DNA of 7,405 nt from an uncultured Clostridiaceae bacterium (GCA_946411985.1 CAMKFY010000045.1:1-7405), one strand, 5' to 3'. Numbered from the stretch's first letter, positions 1 through 5,673 are shown. A program made the numbers and translations. Notes: a model not told the origin generated them from the letters alone.

Positions 1-635
1 ACATATCCATCGCTTATAGCGCCAAAAGAAAAGCCTCCAGCCCATAGAAACTCAAAATTATTAAGCTTTTTCGCAATTTCTATGAAATCAAAAATGCCCT
101 TTCTCTTCTGTAATTGACCTACGCAAAGAACGATAAAAGCGTCCTCTCTTACATTATACTTCTTCCTTAAAGCTTTCTTTGTTTTAAAATCTAAGGCAAA
201 AAACCTCTTTTCATCTACAAAATTTGGCACATAACTTATTTTACTTTCATCTACGCCATATTCCTTTAACTTTTGCACAAAATACGGGTTTACAGTAACC
301 AAATAATCCATATTTTTATACATTTTTAACACGTATATGTAAAAAATTCGCTTGAAAATTTTTGGTAGATATATACTATTTTCTAAAGTTTCCGGCAAAA
401 AATGAACACTACCCACCACCTTGCCATGCTTTTTCAAACTTTTAATTTTCAAAAAAAAACCCAAATTTATTGAGTGAATATGCGTTATATTAGCGTAAAC
501 CTTCTTGTTTTCAAAAATTTTATACTCCTTTCCAAACCCGTTCTTTATTAAATTTATGGCTTCCTCTGAAGCTGAAGCCACACCTTGCCCTTTAATTTTA
601 TCAGACTTATTTAACATATTTATAGTGCAAATCAT
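1..635 (-). CDS. Glycosyltransferase family 4 (GT-B fold), N-terminal part, 3' end beyond the window
   Basis: The minus-strand frame is open from an ATG at 635 to the window edge: 211 full codons and no stop. A GAGAGGT ribosome binding site overlaps the tatD stop, and the gene starts 10 nt after it, so the two are very likely co-transcribed. The visible part is the N-terminal GT-B domain and the start of the C-terminal one: KGQGVASASEE (about residues 15-25), THIHSINLG (51-59), VVGSVHFLPETLENS (73-87), TVNPYFVQKL (114-123), YVPNFVDEKRF (135-145), then VGQLQKRKG (172-180) and WAGGFSFGAISDGY (198-211). The last two blocks are, from memory, typical of Firmicute GT4 enzymes related to those that glycosylate diacylglycerol (the CpoA/monoglucosyldiacylglycerol synthase branch). 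A cytoplasmic or membrane-associated enzyme using a nucleotide sugar is expected. The family call is strong; the lipid acceptor is inference, and the catalytic C-terminal motifs are not visible. Confidence 0.85.
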   Translation of the reverse strand, partial: MICTINMLNKSDKIKGQGVASASEEAINLIKNGFGKEYKIFENKKVYANITHIHSINLGFFLKIKSLKKHGKVVGSVHFLPETLENSIYLPKIFKRIFYIYVLKMYKNMDYLVTVNPYFVQKLKEYGVDESKISYVPNFVDEKRFFALDFKTKKALRKKYNVREDAFIVLCVGQLQKRKGIFDFIEIAKKLNNFEFLWAGGFSFGAISDGY

Positions 636-645
636 TTTCTACCTC

Positions 646-1452
646 TCAAAGTTTTATCTTATATAAACTAAAAGCATTAAGTTTTGTGTGGTATAGCACC
701 TCTTCTACAGGAATATTTTTAACTTCTGATATTTTTTTAATAACAAACCTGAGCATAACAGAATTGCAAACATTGCCTCTTAAAGGCTCTGGCGCCATAT
801 ATGGGCAATCTGTTTCCACCACAATCCGCTCAATTGGGGCAGCGCACACAGCCCTAACAGTTTTGTTAGCATTTTTAAATGTAACCACTCCTGTAAAACC
901 CAAATACCAACCCATATCTATATATTTAAGCGCCAAAACATCATCGCCAGAAAAACAATGTATAACACCCTTAACATTAGGAAAATTTTTAATTACGTCT
1001 AATGTATCTTGTGCTGCATCTCTGCTGTGTATTATAACTGGTAAATTTAAACTCTGTGCTATATCTAACTGCTTTTCAAAAACCTCAAATTGCTTTTCTT
1101 TAGAGAAACCTTTAGAACTATAATCTAACCCTGCTTCTCCTACGGCCACCACCTTCTTATTATTTGCTAAATTTATAAATTTTTTATCCCAATTTTTTTC
1201 TAAATTTTCTACATAAAACGGGTGCACTCCAACAGAACAATATATGAAACTATGGCTAGCTGCCAGCTTTACAGAATCTTCACTATCTTTAAAACTAGCC
1301 CCTACATTACATATATAATCTACGCCGTTTTCGTGCACATATTTTATTATTTCTTCTCTGTTATTTTCATATTTTTCGTCATTATAATGCGCATGAGTGT
1401 CAAAAATTCCTTTTATATATTCCAATTCTTTTATATCTTTTATATTTTCCAT
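646..1452 (-). CDS. tatD: TatD family metal-dependent DNase/hydrolase
   Basis: A 268-residue amidohydrolase-fold protein of usual TatD length. All metal ligands can be seen: HxH in FDTHAHYND (H20, H22), the Glu in VGEAGLDY (E106), His in VIIHSRDA (H142), His in GVIHCFSG (H165) and Asp in VETDCPYMAPEPLRG (D215). TatD proteins are known as Mg-dependent 3'-5' exonucleases acting on DNA/RNA, with roles in DNA repair and RNA quality control. I chose the second ATG (1452) because GGGG lies 6 nt upstream of it. The longer form starting at ATG 1464 adds only MGLF and has no visible binding site. It lies 93 nt downstream of metG, as in many Firmicutes, and 10 nt upstream of the glycosyltransferase. 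No convincing promoter or terminator was seen in the metG-tatD gap, so it is probably read through from metG. Confidence 0.95.
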   Translation of the reverse strand: MENIKDIKELEYIKGIFDTHAHYNDEKYENNREEIIKYVHENGVDYICNVGASFKDSEDSVKLAASHSFIYCSVGVHPFYVENLEKNWDKKFINLANNKKVVAVGEAGLDYSSKGFSKEKQFEVFEKQLDIAQSLNLPVIIHSRDAAQDTLDVIKNFPNVKGVIHCFSGDDVLALKYIDMGWYLGFTGVVTFKNANKTVRAVCAAPIERIVVETDCPYMAPEPLRGNVCNSVMLRFVIKKISEVKNIPVEEVLYHTKLNAFSLYKIKL

Positions 1453-1458
1453 AAATAA

Positions 1459-1462
1459 CCCC
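1459..1462 (-). promoter_or_regulatory. Ribosome binding site that decides the tatD start
   Basis: On the minus strand GGGG is followed by a 6-nt spacer (TTATTT) and the ATG at 1452. The upstream in-frame ATG at 1464 overlaps this element and has only A/T-rich sequence without a purine run before it. This supports the shorter TatD protein. Confidence 0.55.
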
Positions 1463-1545
1463 ATACATTAACATCTAAATAGCAATTAAATAAGCTTTAA
1501 ACAATATATTATAAATATAAAAATTTAATGATTTATTTTAAAGCA

Positions 1546-3111
1546 CTAGCTATTAAAATTATATATTTCTTCCAACTTTTTGCTTGCATCTATTCTGCTA
1601 AAAAGAACTTCCGGTTTTTTTATTGCCACACCAGGTTGCAAACCACCAAAACTATTTAAAGACTCAAAACTAAAATTTTCAGCCCCAACCTGCTTTAAAA
1701 TATTTTTAGCTGTTGAAGGAGCTATTGGAAACAGCATAGTAGATATAAACCTTATTGCCTCTGCCAAATTATATAATATTCTATTAAGGGCACTTTTACT
1801 ATTTTCATCTTTCGCCAATGCCCAGGGCATGGTTTCATCTACATATTTATTGCAATACCTCGCCAAATTTAAAATTTGCATTATTGCCTCAGATAAATCA
1901 TACCCTTCCATACATTCACAATATTTTTTAAACGCCCCTAGCGTTACGCCGCCAACATCATACTCATCTTTAACATATTCGCTGTTTGGAATAACGCCAT
2001 CACAATACTTATATATCATATCGCAAACACGTTTTGTTAAATTACCAATATTATTAGCAAGATCGGTGTTGCATGTAGATATTATGCTTTCATAAGATAT
2101 ACTCCCATCATGCGACATTGGCATAGCTTTCAACACGTAAAACCTTATTGCGTCAACAGAAAAAAAACGCGACAAATCATCGGCGTACACCACATTGCCT
2201 GTTGTTTTGCTCATCTTTCCACTTTTGTATAGCAGCCATTGATGCACAAGAATTTGCTTCGGCAAGGGCAAACCAAGCATCATTAAAATTATTGGCCAAA
2301 TTATTGCATGAAACCGCAATATATCTTTTCCCACAACATGCAAATCTGCAGGCCAAAACCTGTTAAATTTTTCAGATGGAGTGTTTAAATTAAAACCCAA
2401 AGCCGTTATATAGTTTATAAGTGCATCTAACCACACATACACAACATATTCTGGGTCAAAATCTATTTTAACTCCCCAACTAAACGAACTCCTAGATATG
2501 CAAAAATCTTGAAGCCCTGGTTTTAAAAAATTGTTCATTATTTCTTCGGCATAAAAATTGGGGACTATAAAATTTTTATTTTCATTTATATGTTGAATTA
2601 ACCTGTCTGTATATCTATCAACCTTTAAAAAATAGGCCTCCTCCTTAGTTTTTTGAACCTCTCTTTGGCATTCAGGGCACCTTCCTTCACCTACCTGACT
2701 ATTCGTCCAAAACGACTCACAAGCAACACAATACCAACCCTCATAAGCCCCCTTATATATATCACCATTATTATATAACTTCTTAAAAATTTGTTGTACA
2801 GCTTCAACATGATTAACGTCTGTTGTTTTTATAAAAACGTCGTAAGAGCAATCCATCAACTCCCATATATTTTTTATTATATTTGAAATTTCGGCCGAAT
2901 ATTTAGCTGGAGAAACTCCACTCTTTTTTGCTAATTCCTCTATTTTTTGGCCGTGTTCATCAGCTCCAGTGCAAAAGCACACATCAAAATTTTGCATTTT
3001 TTTAAATCTAGCTATAGCATCTGTTAAAATTATTTCATATGTGTTGCCTATATGTGGCTTTCTAGACGCATATGGTATAGATGTTGTTATATAAAACTTT
3101 TTACTATCCAT
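1546..3111 (-). CDS. metG: Methionine--tRNA ligase (MetRS), short form
   Basis: A class I aminoacyl-tRNA synthetase of 521 residues that charges tRNA-Met in the cytoplasm. Visible in order: the N-terminal strand FYITTSIPY, the HIGH-type motif as HIGN (residues 20-23), TGADEHGQKIE (about 48-58), a zinc knuckle with two Cys pairs (CVAC at 128-131 and CPEC at 145-148), VWLDALINYITALG (226-239), VGKDILRFHAIIWP (260-273), the KMSKS loop as KMSKT (299-303), then an alpha-helical anticodon-binding domain. The C-terminal tRNA-binding (EMAP-like) domain of longer MetRS is absent. Family members begin close to the FYITT strand, so ATG 3111 is preferred. The in-frame GTG at 3126 overlaps the AGGGAG site and would be too close, though the spacing to ATG 3111 (14 nt) is long. 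It lies downstream of tRNA-Pro and upstream of tatD on the same strand. Confidence 0.96.
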   Translation of the reverse strand: MDSKKFYITTSIPYASRKPHIGNTYEIILTDAIARFKKMQNFDVCFCTGADEHGQKIEELAKKSGVSPAKYSAEISNIIKNIWELMDCSYDVFIKTTDVNHVEAVQQIFKKLYNNGDIYKGAYEGWYCVACESFWTNSQVGEGRCPECQREVQKTKEEAYFLKVDRYTDRLIQHINENKNFIVPNFYAEEIMNNFLKPGLQDFCISRSSFSWGVKIDFDPEYVVYVWLDALINYITALGFNLNTPSEKFNRFWPADLHVVGKDILRFHAIIWPIILMMLGLPLPKQILVHQWLLYKSGKMSKTTGNVVYADDLSRFFSVDAIRFYVLKAMPMSHDGSISYESIISTCNTDLANNIGNLTKRVCDMIYKYCDGVIPNSEYVKDEYDVGGVTLGAFKKYCECMEGYDLSEAIMQILNLARYCNKYVDETMPWALAKDENSKSALNRILYNLAEAIRFISTMLFPIAPSTAKNILKQVGAENFSFESLNSFGGLQPGVAIKKPEVLFSRIDASKKLEEIYNFNS

Positions 3112-3158
3112 TTTAAATTTACACACTCCCTGAAACTAACTAAACAATTTTCAAAACA

Positions 3159-3235
3159 TGGTCTGAGTGACGAGATTTGAACTCGCGACCTCCACCACCC
3201 CAAGATGGCGCGCTACCAAGCTGCGCTACACCCAG
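3159..3235 (-). tRNA. tRNA-Pro (anticodon GGG)
   Basis: A 77-nt cloverleaf read on the minus strand. The acceptor CTGGGTG pairs with CACTCAG (one G-T pair), with discriminator A and an encoded CCA end (3159-3162 on the plus strand read TGGT). The D arm is GCGC/GCGC with the AGCTTGGTA loop, the anticodon stem CCATC/GGTGG, and the loop TTGGGGT gives anticodon GGG with G37, as expected for proline. The T arm is GCGAG-TTCAAAT-CTCGT. GGG would read CCC and CCU codons, so a TGG isoacceptor is expected elsewhere. It lies 47 nt upstream of the metG ATG with no terminator between, so it is probably cut out of the metG transcript by 5' and 3' processing. Confidence 0.95.
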
Positions 3236-3269
3236 ACATTTTTACAAACACAACAAAAACTTTAAGGCA

Positions 3270-3298
3270 ATTTTATCATAATTTTTAATATTTTTCAA
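3270..3298 (-). promoter_or_regulatory. Extended -10 promoter for tRNA-Pro-metG-tatD
   Basis: Reading the minus strand, a -35 TTGAAA (3298-3293) is followed by a 17-nt spacer and -10 TAAAAT (3275-3270). TGA lies directly before the -10, making an extended -10 (TGATAAAAT). Transcription would start near 3263, about 28 nt before the tRNA-Pro 5' end. This fits the housekeeping sigma-A consensus. Confidence 0.75.
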
Positions 3299-3362
3299 TA
3301 TGTTTATCAAAAAAATGTTTTTTAAATATTTTAATTAATAAATAAATATAAAAAATAAAAAC

Positions 3363-3391
3363 TTGTAAAAAAATTAAAAAAATGATACAAT
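3363..3391 (+). promoter_or_regulatory. Extended -10 promoter for the HAD phosphatase pair
   Basis: A -35 TTGTAA (3363-3368), a 17-nt spacer and -10 TACAAT (3386-3391), with TGA just before the -10. The predicted transcription start near 3398 leaves a leader of about 120 nt before the first HAD gene. It is divergent from the tRNA-Pro-metG promoter, with about 65 bp between the two -35 boxes and no recognisable operator between them. Confidence 0.7.
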
Positions 3392-3395
3392 CCAA

Positions 3396-3491
3396 GGCAT
3401 GGTTTTATTTTTAAACATTTATGTAAAAAATAAAGGGGTTGGTGTGCCCTTTTAGCTTATTGCTTTTATTTAGTAAAGAGCTTAAAATGCC
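3396..3491 (+). other. Possible structured 5' leader of the HAD operon
   Basis: Three helices can be drawn by eye. A closing stem pairs GGCAT (3396-3400) with ATGCC (3487-3491). A hairpin pairs AAAGGG (3432-3437) with CCCTTT (3447-3452) around a G/T-rich 9-nt loop. A second hairpin is made of AGCT/AGCT (3454-3457 with 3479-3482) and CTTT/AAAG (3463-3466 with 3475-3478) with a 5-nt bulge. The RBS AGGGGA (3504-3509) follows. I do not recognise a riboswitch or T-box class. The 5' arm of the closing stem lies at or slightly before the predicted transcription start, which weakens the model. Confidence 0.25.
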
Positions 3492-3520
3492 AAATTAATT
3501 GTTAGGGGAAATTGTTTACA

Positions 3521-4195
3521 ATGGGTTATAAAGCTGCCATTTTTGATTTGGATGGCACATTAATAGATTCCACGTGGGTGTGGGAGGTTATGATTAAAAA
3601 ATTTTGCGATGTTCTAAATTTGAAAGATATAACAAGTTACATGGATAGCACGGCGCATATGGGGCCCACAGAATTTATAAATTTTGTTAAACAAAAATAT
3701 AACTTAACGCAAGAAGTTGCAGAAATTAAAAATCTTTTGCTATCTTCAGCAAAAGAGCTATATAGCACTAAGGTGCCACTTAAAAAGGGAGCTTTAAGAC
3801 TTTTAAATTTGATGGAAGATAATTCTATAAAACTCAGCATAGCCACGTCTTGTTTTGTAGAGCTAACAGAAATTGTTCTAAAAAAATGGAATATATACAA
3901 CAAATTTTCATTTTTTTCATATTCAGAGCAGCTTTGCACAAATAAAAAATCTGCTGACGTTTATTTGAAAGCTGCAAACGAAATGAATATTAACTTTTCA
4001 GAATGTGCAGTTTTTGAAGATATTTTGTTTCCACTTAAAGCTGTTAGAGCGCATAATATGGGTTTTTTTGCTGTGGAAGACAGCAAACGAAGTGAAGATA
4101 TTAGAAAAAATCTAAAAGCTAATGCAGATTTCTACATAAAAGATTTTGACGAATTTATTGATGGTGGGCATTTTGAAAAATTTTTTATTTCGTAA
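3521..4195 (+). CDS. HAD hydrolase, subfamily IA (beta-phosphoglucomutase-like phosphatase)
   Basis: A 224-residue haloacid dehalogenase-type phosphatase. Motif I is FDLDGT with the nucleophile D9 and acid/base D11, motif II is ATS (108-110), motif III lysine is in the NKKSADVYLKAA block (K142/K143), and motif IV is the acidic pair E166-D167 in CAVFEDILFPLKAV. A helical cap occupies about residues 15-80, as in the phosphoglycolate phosphatase/beta-PGM group. Such enzymes dephosphorylate or isomerise small phosphorylated metabolites in the cytoplasm; the substrate cannot be told here. ATG 3521 gives the usual N-terminus (MGYKAAIFDLDG), with AGGGGA 11 nt upstream. An in-frame TTG at 3512 is too close to that site. 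It is followed after 15 nt by a second HAD gene, so the two form an operon. Confidence 0.88.
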   Translation: MGYKAAIFDLDGTLIDSTWVWEVMIKKFCDVLNLKDITSYMDSTAHMGPTEFINFVKQKYNLTQEVAEIKNLLLSSAKELYSTKVPLKKGALRLLNLMEDNSIKLSIATSCFVELTEIVLKKWNIYNKFSFFSYSEQLCTNKKSADVYLKAANEMNINFSECAVFEDILFPLKAVRAHNMGFFAVEDSKRSEDIRKNLKANADFYIKDFDEFIDGGHFEKFFIS

Positions 4196-4210
4196 AGGAA
4201 ATTAATTTTT

Positions 4211-4846
4211 ATGAAATTCTTATTTGTAGCAGACTTTGATGGCACTATTACAGCACAAGATTTTTATAAACAGATAATGTATAGGTATGAACACAATAAA
4301 ATTTTTTCAGATTATAAAAAGCGTGGTGTTGAACTTTTAGTAGACGTTTTACAGGGCGCAAACCTAACAGAAAAAGAATTTTTAAAAGAGGTGAAACATA
4401 TTCCAACAGACCCACACTTTCCCTCGTTTTGCAGCTTTATAAAAAAAATAGGCGGAGATTTAATAATATTGAGTGCTGGTTGCAGATATTACATAGAAAA
4501 AAAACTAAGCATGATGGGAATTGAAGATGTTAAAATAATAGCAAATGACGGAGTTTTTGAAAACGGAAGGTTTAAGTTTTTAAAAAATAAAGATGAAAGA
4601 TTTTATTGCAAAACATATGGAATAGAAAAGTATAAGGTTATTAGTTTTTACAAACCCAAATATGATAGCCTATTTTACGCTGGAGATTCTTTTGTGGATT
4701 TTAAAGCCTGCAAAATTTGTGATGTTCGGTTTGCAAAAAAAAACTTAGCTAAAATATTGAGTATGTTTTGCTTAGATTTTTACGAGTTTAAAAATTTTAA
4801 AGATATTGAGAATATATTGATTAATTATTTAGGTTTAAATGGTTAA
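4211..4846 (+). CDS. HAD hydrolase, subfamily IB (PSPase/MtnX-like phosphatase)
   Basis: A 211-residue cytoplasmic phosphatase-type protein. Motif I is VADFDGTITAQD (D8, D10), motif II is the serine in LIILSAG (S88), and motif IV is AGDSFVDFKACK (G158-D159-S160, D163). The start DGTIT..D and the C-terminal block GDSxxDxxAxK...xFAK resemble MtnX, the 2-hydroxy-3-keto-5-methylthiopentenyl-1-phosphate phosphatase of methionine salvage, and phosphoserine phosphatases. No other methionine-salvage gene is in view, so the MtnX function itself is not claimed. An AAAGGAAA site lies just after the stop of the preceding HAD gene (15-nt gap), so the two are translated from one mRNA. Nothing in the sequence looks broken. 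An AT-rich stretch without a clear terminator follows. Confidence 0.85.
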   Translation: MKFLFVADFDGTITAQDFYKQIMYRYEHNKIFSDYKKRGVELLVDVLQGANLTEKEFLKEVKHIPTDPHFPSFCSFIKKIGGDLIILSAGCRYYIEKKLSMMGIEDVKIIANDGVFENGRFKFLKNKDERFYCKTYGIEKYKVISFYKPKYDSLFYAGDSFVDFKACKICDVRFAKKNLAKILSMFCLDFYEFKNFKDIENILINYLGLNG

Positions 4847-4888
4847 ACTAAACCGTAAATAAAAAATTTAAAAAAAATAAAAAAACTA

Positions 4889-4917
4889 TTGACAAACTAT
4901 TAAGTATTATGTAAAAT
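4889..4917 (+). promoter_or_regulatory. Promoter of the Val-Asp-Phe tRNA operon
   Basis: A consensus -35 TTGACA (4889-4894), a 17-nt spacer and -10 TAAAAT (4912-4917). Transcription would begin near 4924, about 12 nt before tRNA-Val. A near-perfect -35 fits a stable-RNA promoter. Confidence 0.85.
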
Positions 4918-4935
4918 CTATAGTGTTGGTGGTTT

Positions 4936-5011
4936 GGGAGCTTAGCTCAGCTGGGAGAGCATCTGCCCTACAAGCAGGGGGTCACAGGTTCGAGCCCTGT
5001 AGTTCCCACCA
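4936..5011 (+). tRNA. tRNA-Val (anticodon TAC)
   Basis: A 76-nt cloverleaf with encoded CCA. The acceptor GGGAGCT pairs with AGTTCCC (one G-T), the D arm is GCTC/GAGC, the anticodon stem TCTGC/GCAGG, and the T arm ACAGG-TTCGAGC-CCTGT. The anticodon loop reads CCTACAA, giving anticodon TAC. Position 33 is C, whereas almost all elongator tRNAs have U33. No other base is out of place, so the gene is probably functional. Confidence 0.93.
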
Positions 5012-5016
5012 TTTTT

Positions 5017-5093
5017 GGCCTCGTAGTTCAGTTGGTTAGAACGCCTGCCTGTCACGCAGGAGGTCGACGGTTCAAGTCCGTTCGAGGTCGCCA
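5017..5093 (+). tRNA. tRNA-Asp (anticodon GTC)
   Basis: A 77-nt cloverleaf with encoded CCA. The acceptor GGCCTCG pairs with CGAGGTC (one G-T), the D arm is GTTC/GAAC, the anticodon stem CCTGC/GCAGG, the loop CTGTCAC with anticodon GTC, and the T arm GACGG-TTCAAGT-CCGTT. The discriminator is G, the expected identity element for aspartate. Only five T residues separate it from tRNA-Val, so both come from one precursor. Confidence 0.97.
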
Positions 5094-5099
5094 TTTTTT

Positions 5100-5173
5100 G
5101 CCTCGATAGCTCAATGGCAGAGCATAAGGCTGAAAACCTTGGGACGATGGTTCGATTCCACCTCGAGGCACCA
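5100..5173 (+). tRNA. tRNA-Phe (anticodon GAA), short 74-nt form
   Basis: The acceptor GCCTCGA pairs perfectly with TCGAGGC, followed by ACCA. The D arm is GCTC/GAGC with a short 7-nt loop containing GG, the anticodon stem TAAGG/CCTTG, and the loop CTGAAAA with anticodon GAA. The variable region is only 4 nt (GGAC). The T arm GATGG-TTCGATT-CCACC has an A-C mismatch at its second pair (50-64). It is 74 nt instead of the usual 76. Six T residues separate it from tRNA-Asp. Confidence 0.92.
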
Positions 5174-5191
5174 TGGTGTGTTTTATATTGT

Positions 5192-5234
5192 TAGTGATAG
5201 TTGCTTTTTAGTGGTTATCGCTATTTTTGTTTTT
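5192..5234 (+). terminator. Intrinsic terminator of the tRNA operon
   Basis: An 11-bp stem with several G-T pairs (5192-5202 with 5213-5223) and a 10-nt loop is followed by TTTTTGTTTTT. It lies 18 nt after tRNA-Phe and before spoIIID, the right place to end the tRNA transcript. The stem is AU/GU-rich and so may be leaky. Confidence 0.65.
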
Positions 5235-5253
5235 ATATAAACTTTTAATTTTT

Positions 5254-5282
5254 GTATCACTTTTGTTTTTCTTGCATACATA
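5254..5282 (+). promoter_or_regulatory. Tentative sigma-E-type promoter of spoIIID
   Basis: CATACATA (5275-5282) resembles the sigma-E -10 consensus CATACANT, and TATCAC about 15 nt upstream is a weak -35. In Bacillus subtilis spoIIID is transcribed by sigma-E, which makes this site reasonable, but the -35 match is poor. Confidence 0.3.
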
Positions 5283-5303
5283 TCTACTAAAGTAAGTATG
5301 TGT

Positions 5304-5311
5304 GTGAGGTG
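5304..5311 (+). promoter_or_regulatory. Ribosome binding site that decides the spoIIID TTG start
   Basis: GTGAGGTG contains a GAGGTG Shine-Dalgarno core, followed by a 7-nt spacer and TTG at 5319. The in-frame ATG at 5298 lies upstream of this site and has only a weak purine stretch of its own, so initiation at TTG is favoured. Confidence 0.6.
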
Positions 5312-5318
5312 TTTATTT

Positions 5319-5585
5319 TTGGAAAGTACTATAAATTTTAAAAATACTATAAACATTAGGTGTATAAAATTTGGTAGATATATTGTAGAAAACTTTGCCA
5401 CAGTTAGAGCAACGGCAAAAAAATTTGGTATTTCTAAAAGCACAGTGCATAAAGATGTAAGCGTTCGTCTTAAAAAAATAGACCCAAAGCTATACGAAAT
5501 GGTACATAACATTTTAGAGTTAAATAAAAAGGAAAGGCATATTCGTGGCGGCATAGCCACCAGAAAGAAATATAAAGGTGAATAA
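5319..5585 (+). CDS. spoIIID: Stage III sporulation transcriptional regulator SpoIIID
   Basis: An 88-residue DNA-binding protein. The block FGRYIVENFATVRATAKKFG followed by ISKSTVHKDVSVRL (about residues 18-51) is the characteristic helix-turn-helix of SpoIIID, and ERHIRGGIATRKKYK (72-86) is its conserved basic C-terminal helix. In B. subtilis SpoIIID acts in the mother cell, switching genes on and off between sigma-E and sigma-K. The TTG start at 5319 is chosen for its ribosome binding site; it gives about six extra N-terminal residues compared with the B. subtilis protein as I remember it. A start at ATG 5298 would make 95 residues. No ATG or GTG occurs in the stretch between the TTG and the conserved region. 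It is followed on the same strand by another sporulation-family gene. Confidence 0.93.
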   Translation: MESTINFKNTINIRCIKFGRYIVENFATVRATAKKFGISKSTVHKDVSVRLKKIDPKLYEMVHNILELNKKERHIRGGIATRKKYKGE

Positions 5586-5623
5586 ACAAATATTTTTACA
5601 CTGTTCTTTTAATTTTATATATC

Positions 5624-5652
5624 CATAATCTAAAAGATTTAATTGCATACTA
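5624..5652 (+). promoter_or_regulatory. Sigma-E-like promoter before the PRC-barrel gene
   Basis: CATAATC (5624-5630), a 15-nt spacer and CATACTA (5646-5652) resemble the sigma-E -35 and -10 elements in sequence and spacing. The site lies 21 nt before the start codon of a sporulation-family gene, which suits mother-cell expression. A by-eye match in AT-rich DNA can arise by chance. Confidence 0.4.
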
Positions 5653-5673
5653 GTTCTAAGGGGGAATTCAATT

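Noticed and set aside
1465..1545. A separate promoter for tatD in the metG-tatD gap
   Set aside because: A TATAAT-like sequence exists but has no -35 at proper spacing; the TTGTTT candidate has a -10 with only three matches.
1580..2095. Plus-strand ORF of 171 codons inside metG
   Set aside because: It is antisense to the well-conserved MetRS C-terminal half and shows no recognisable domain.
3399..3455. An 18-codon ORF (ATG to TAG) at the start of the HAD leader
   Set aside because: It would be leaderless and has no ribosome binding site; the composition is that of random AT-rich DNA. It might be a leader peptide only if relatives conserve it.
4832..4890. Hairpin GGTTTA/TAAACC after the second HAD gene as a terminator
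   Set aside because: The downstream sequence is A-rich, not T-rich, on the plus strand, and the stem is only 6 bp and overlaps the end of the coding sequence.
5012..5016. T-runs after tRNA-Val and tRNA-Asp read as terminators
   Set aside because: They are 5-6 nt spacers inside a tRNA operon with no promoter for the following tRNAs; more likely processing spacers.
5171..5209. A 12-codon hydrophobic ORF starting in the CCA end of tRNA-Phe
   Set aside because: It overlaps the tRNA end and the terminator stem and has no ribosome binding site.
5183..5560. Minus-strand ORF of 125 codons opposite spoIIID
   Set aside because: It covers a tRNA terminator and the antisense of spoIIID, has no family motif and no ribosome binding site; a shadow of AT-rich DNA.
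5583..5620. Terminator after spoIIID
   Set aside because: Only a broken GTG/CAC-closed stem with mismatches precedes the T-rich stretch; too weak to call.
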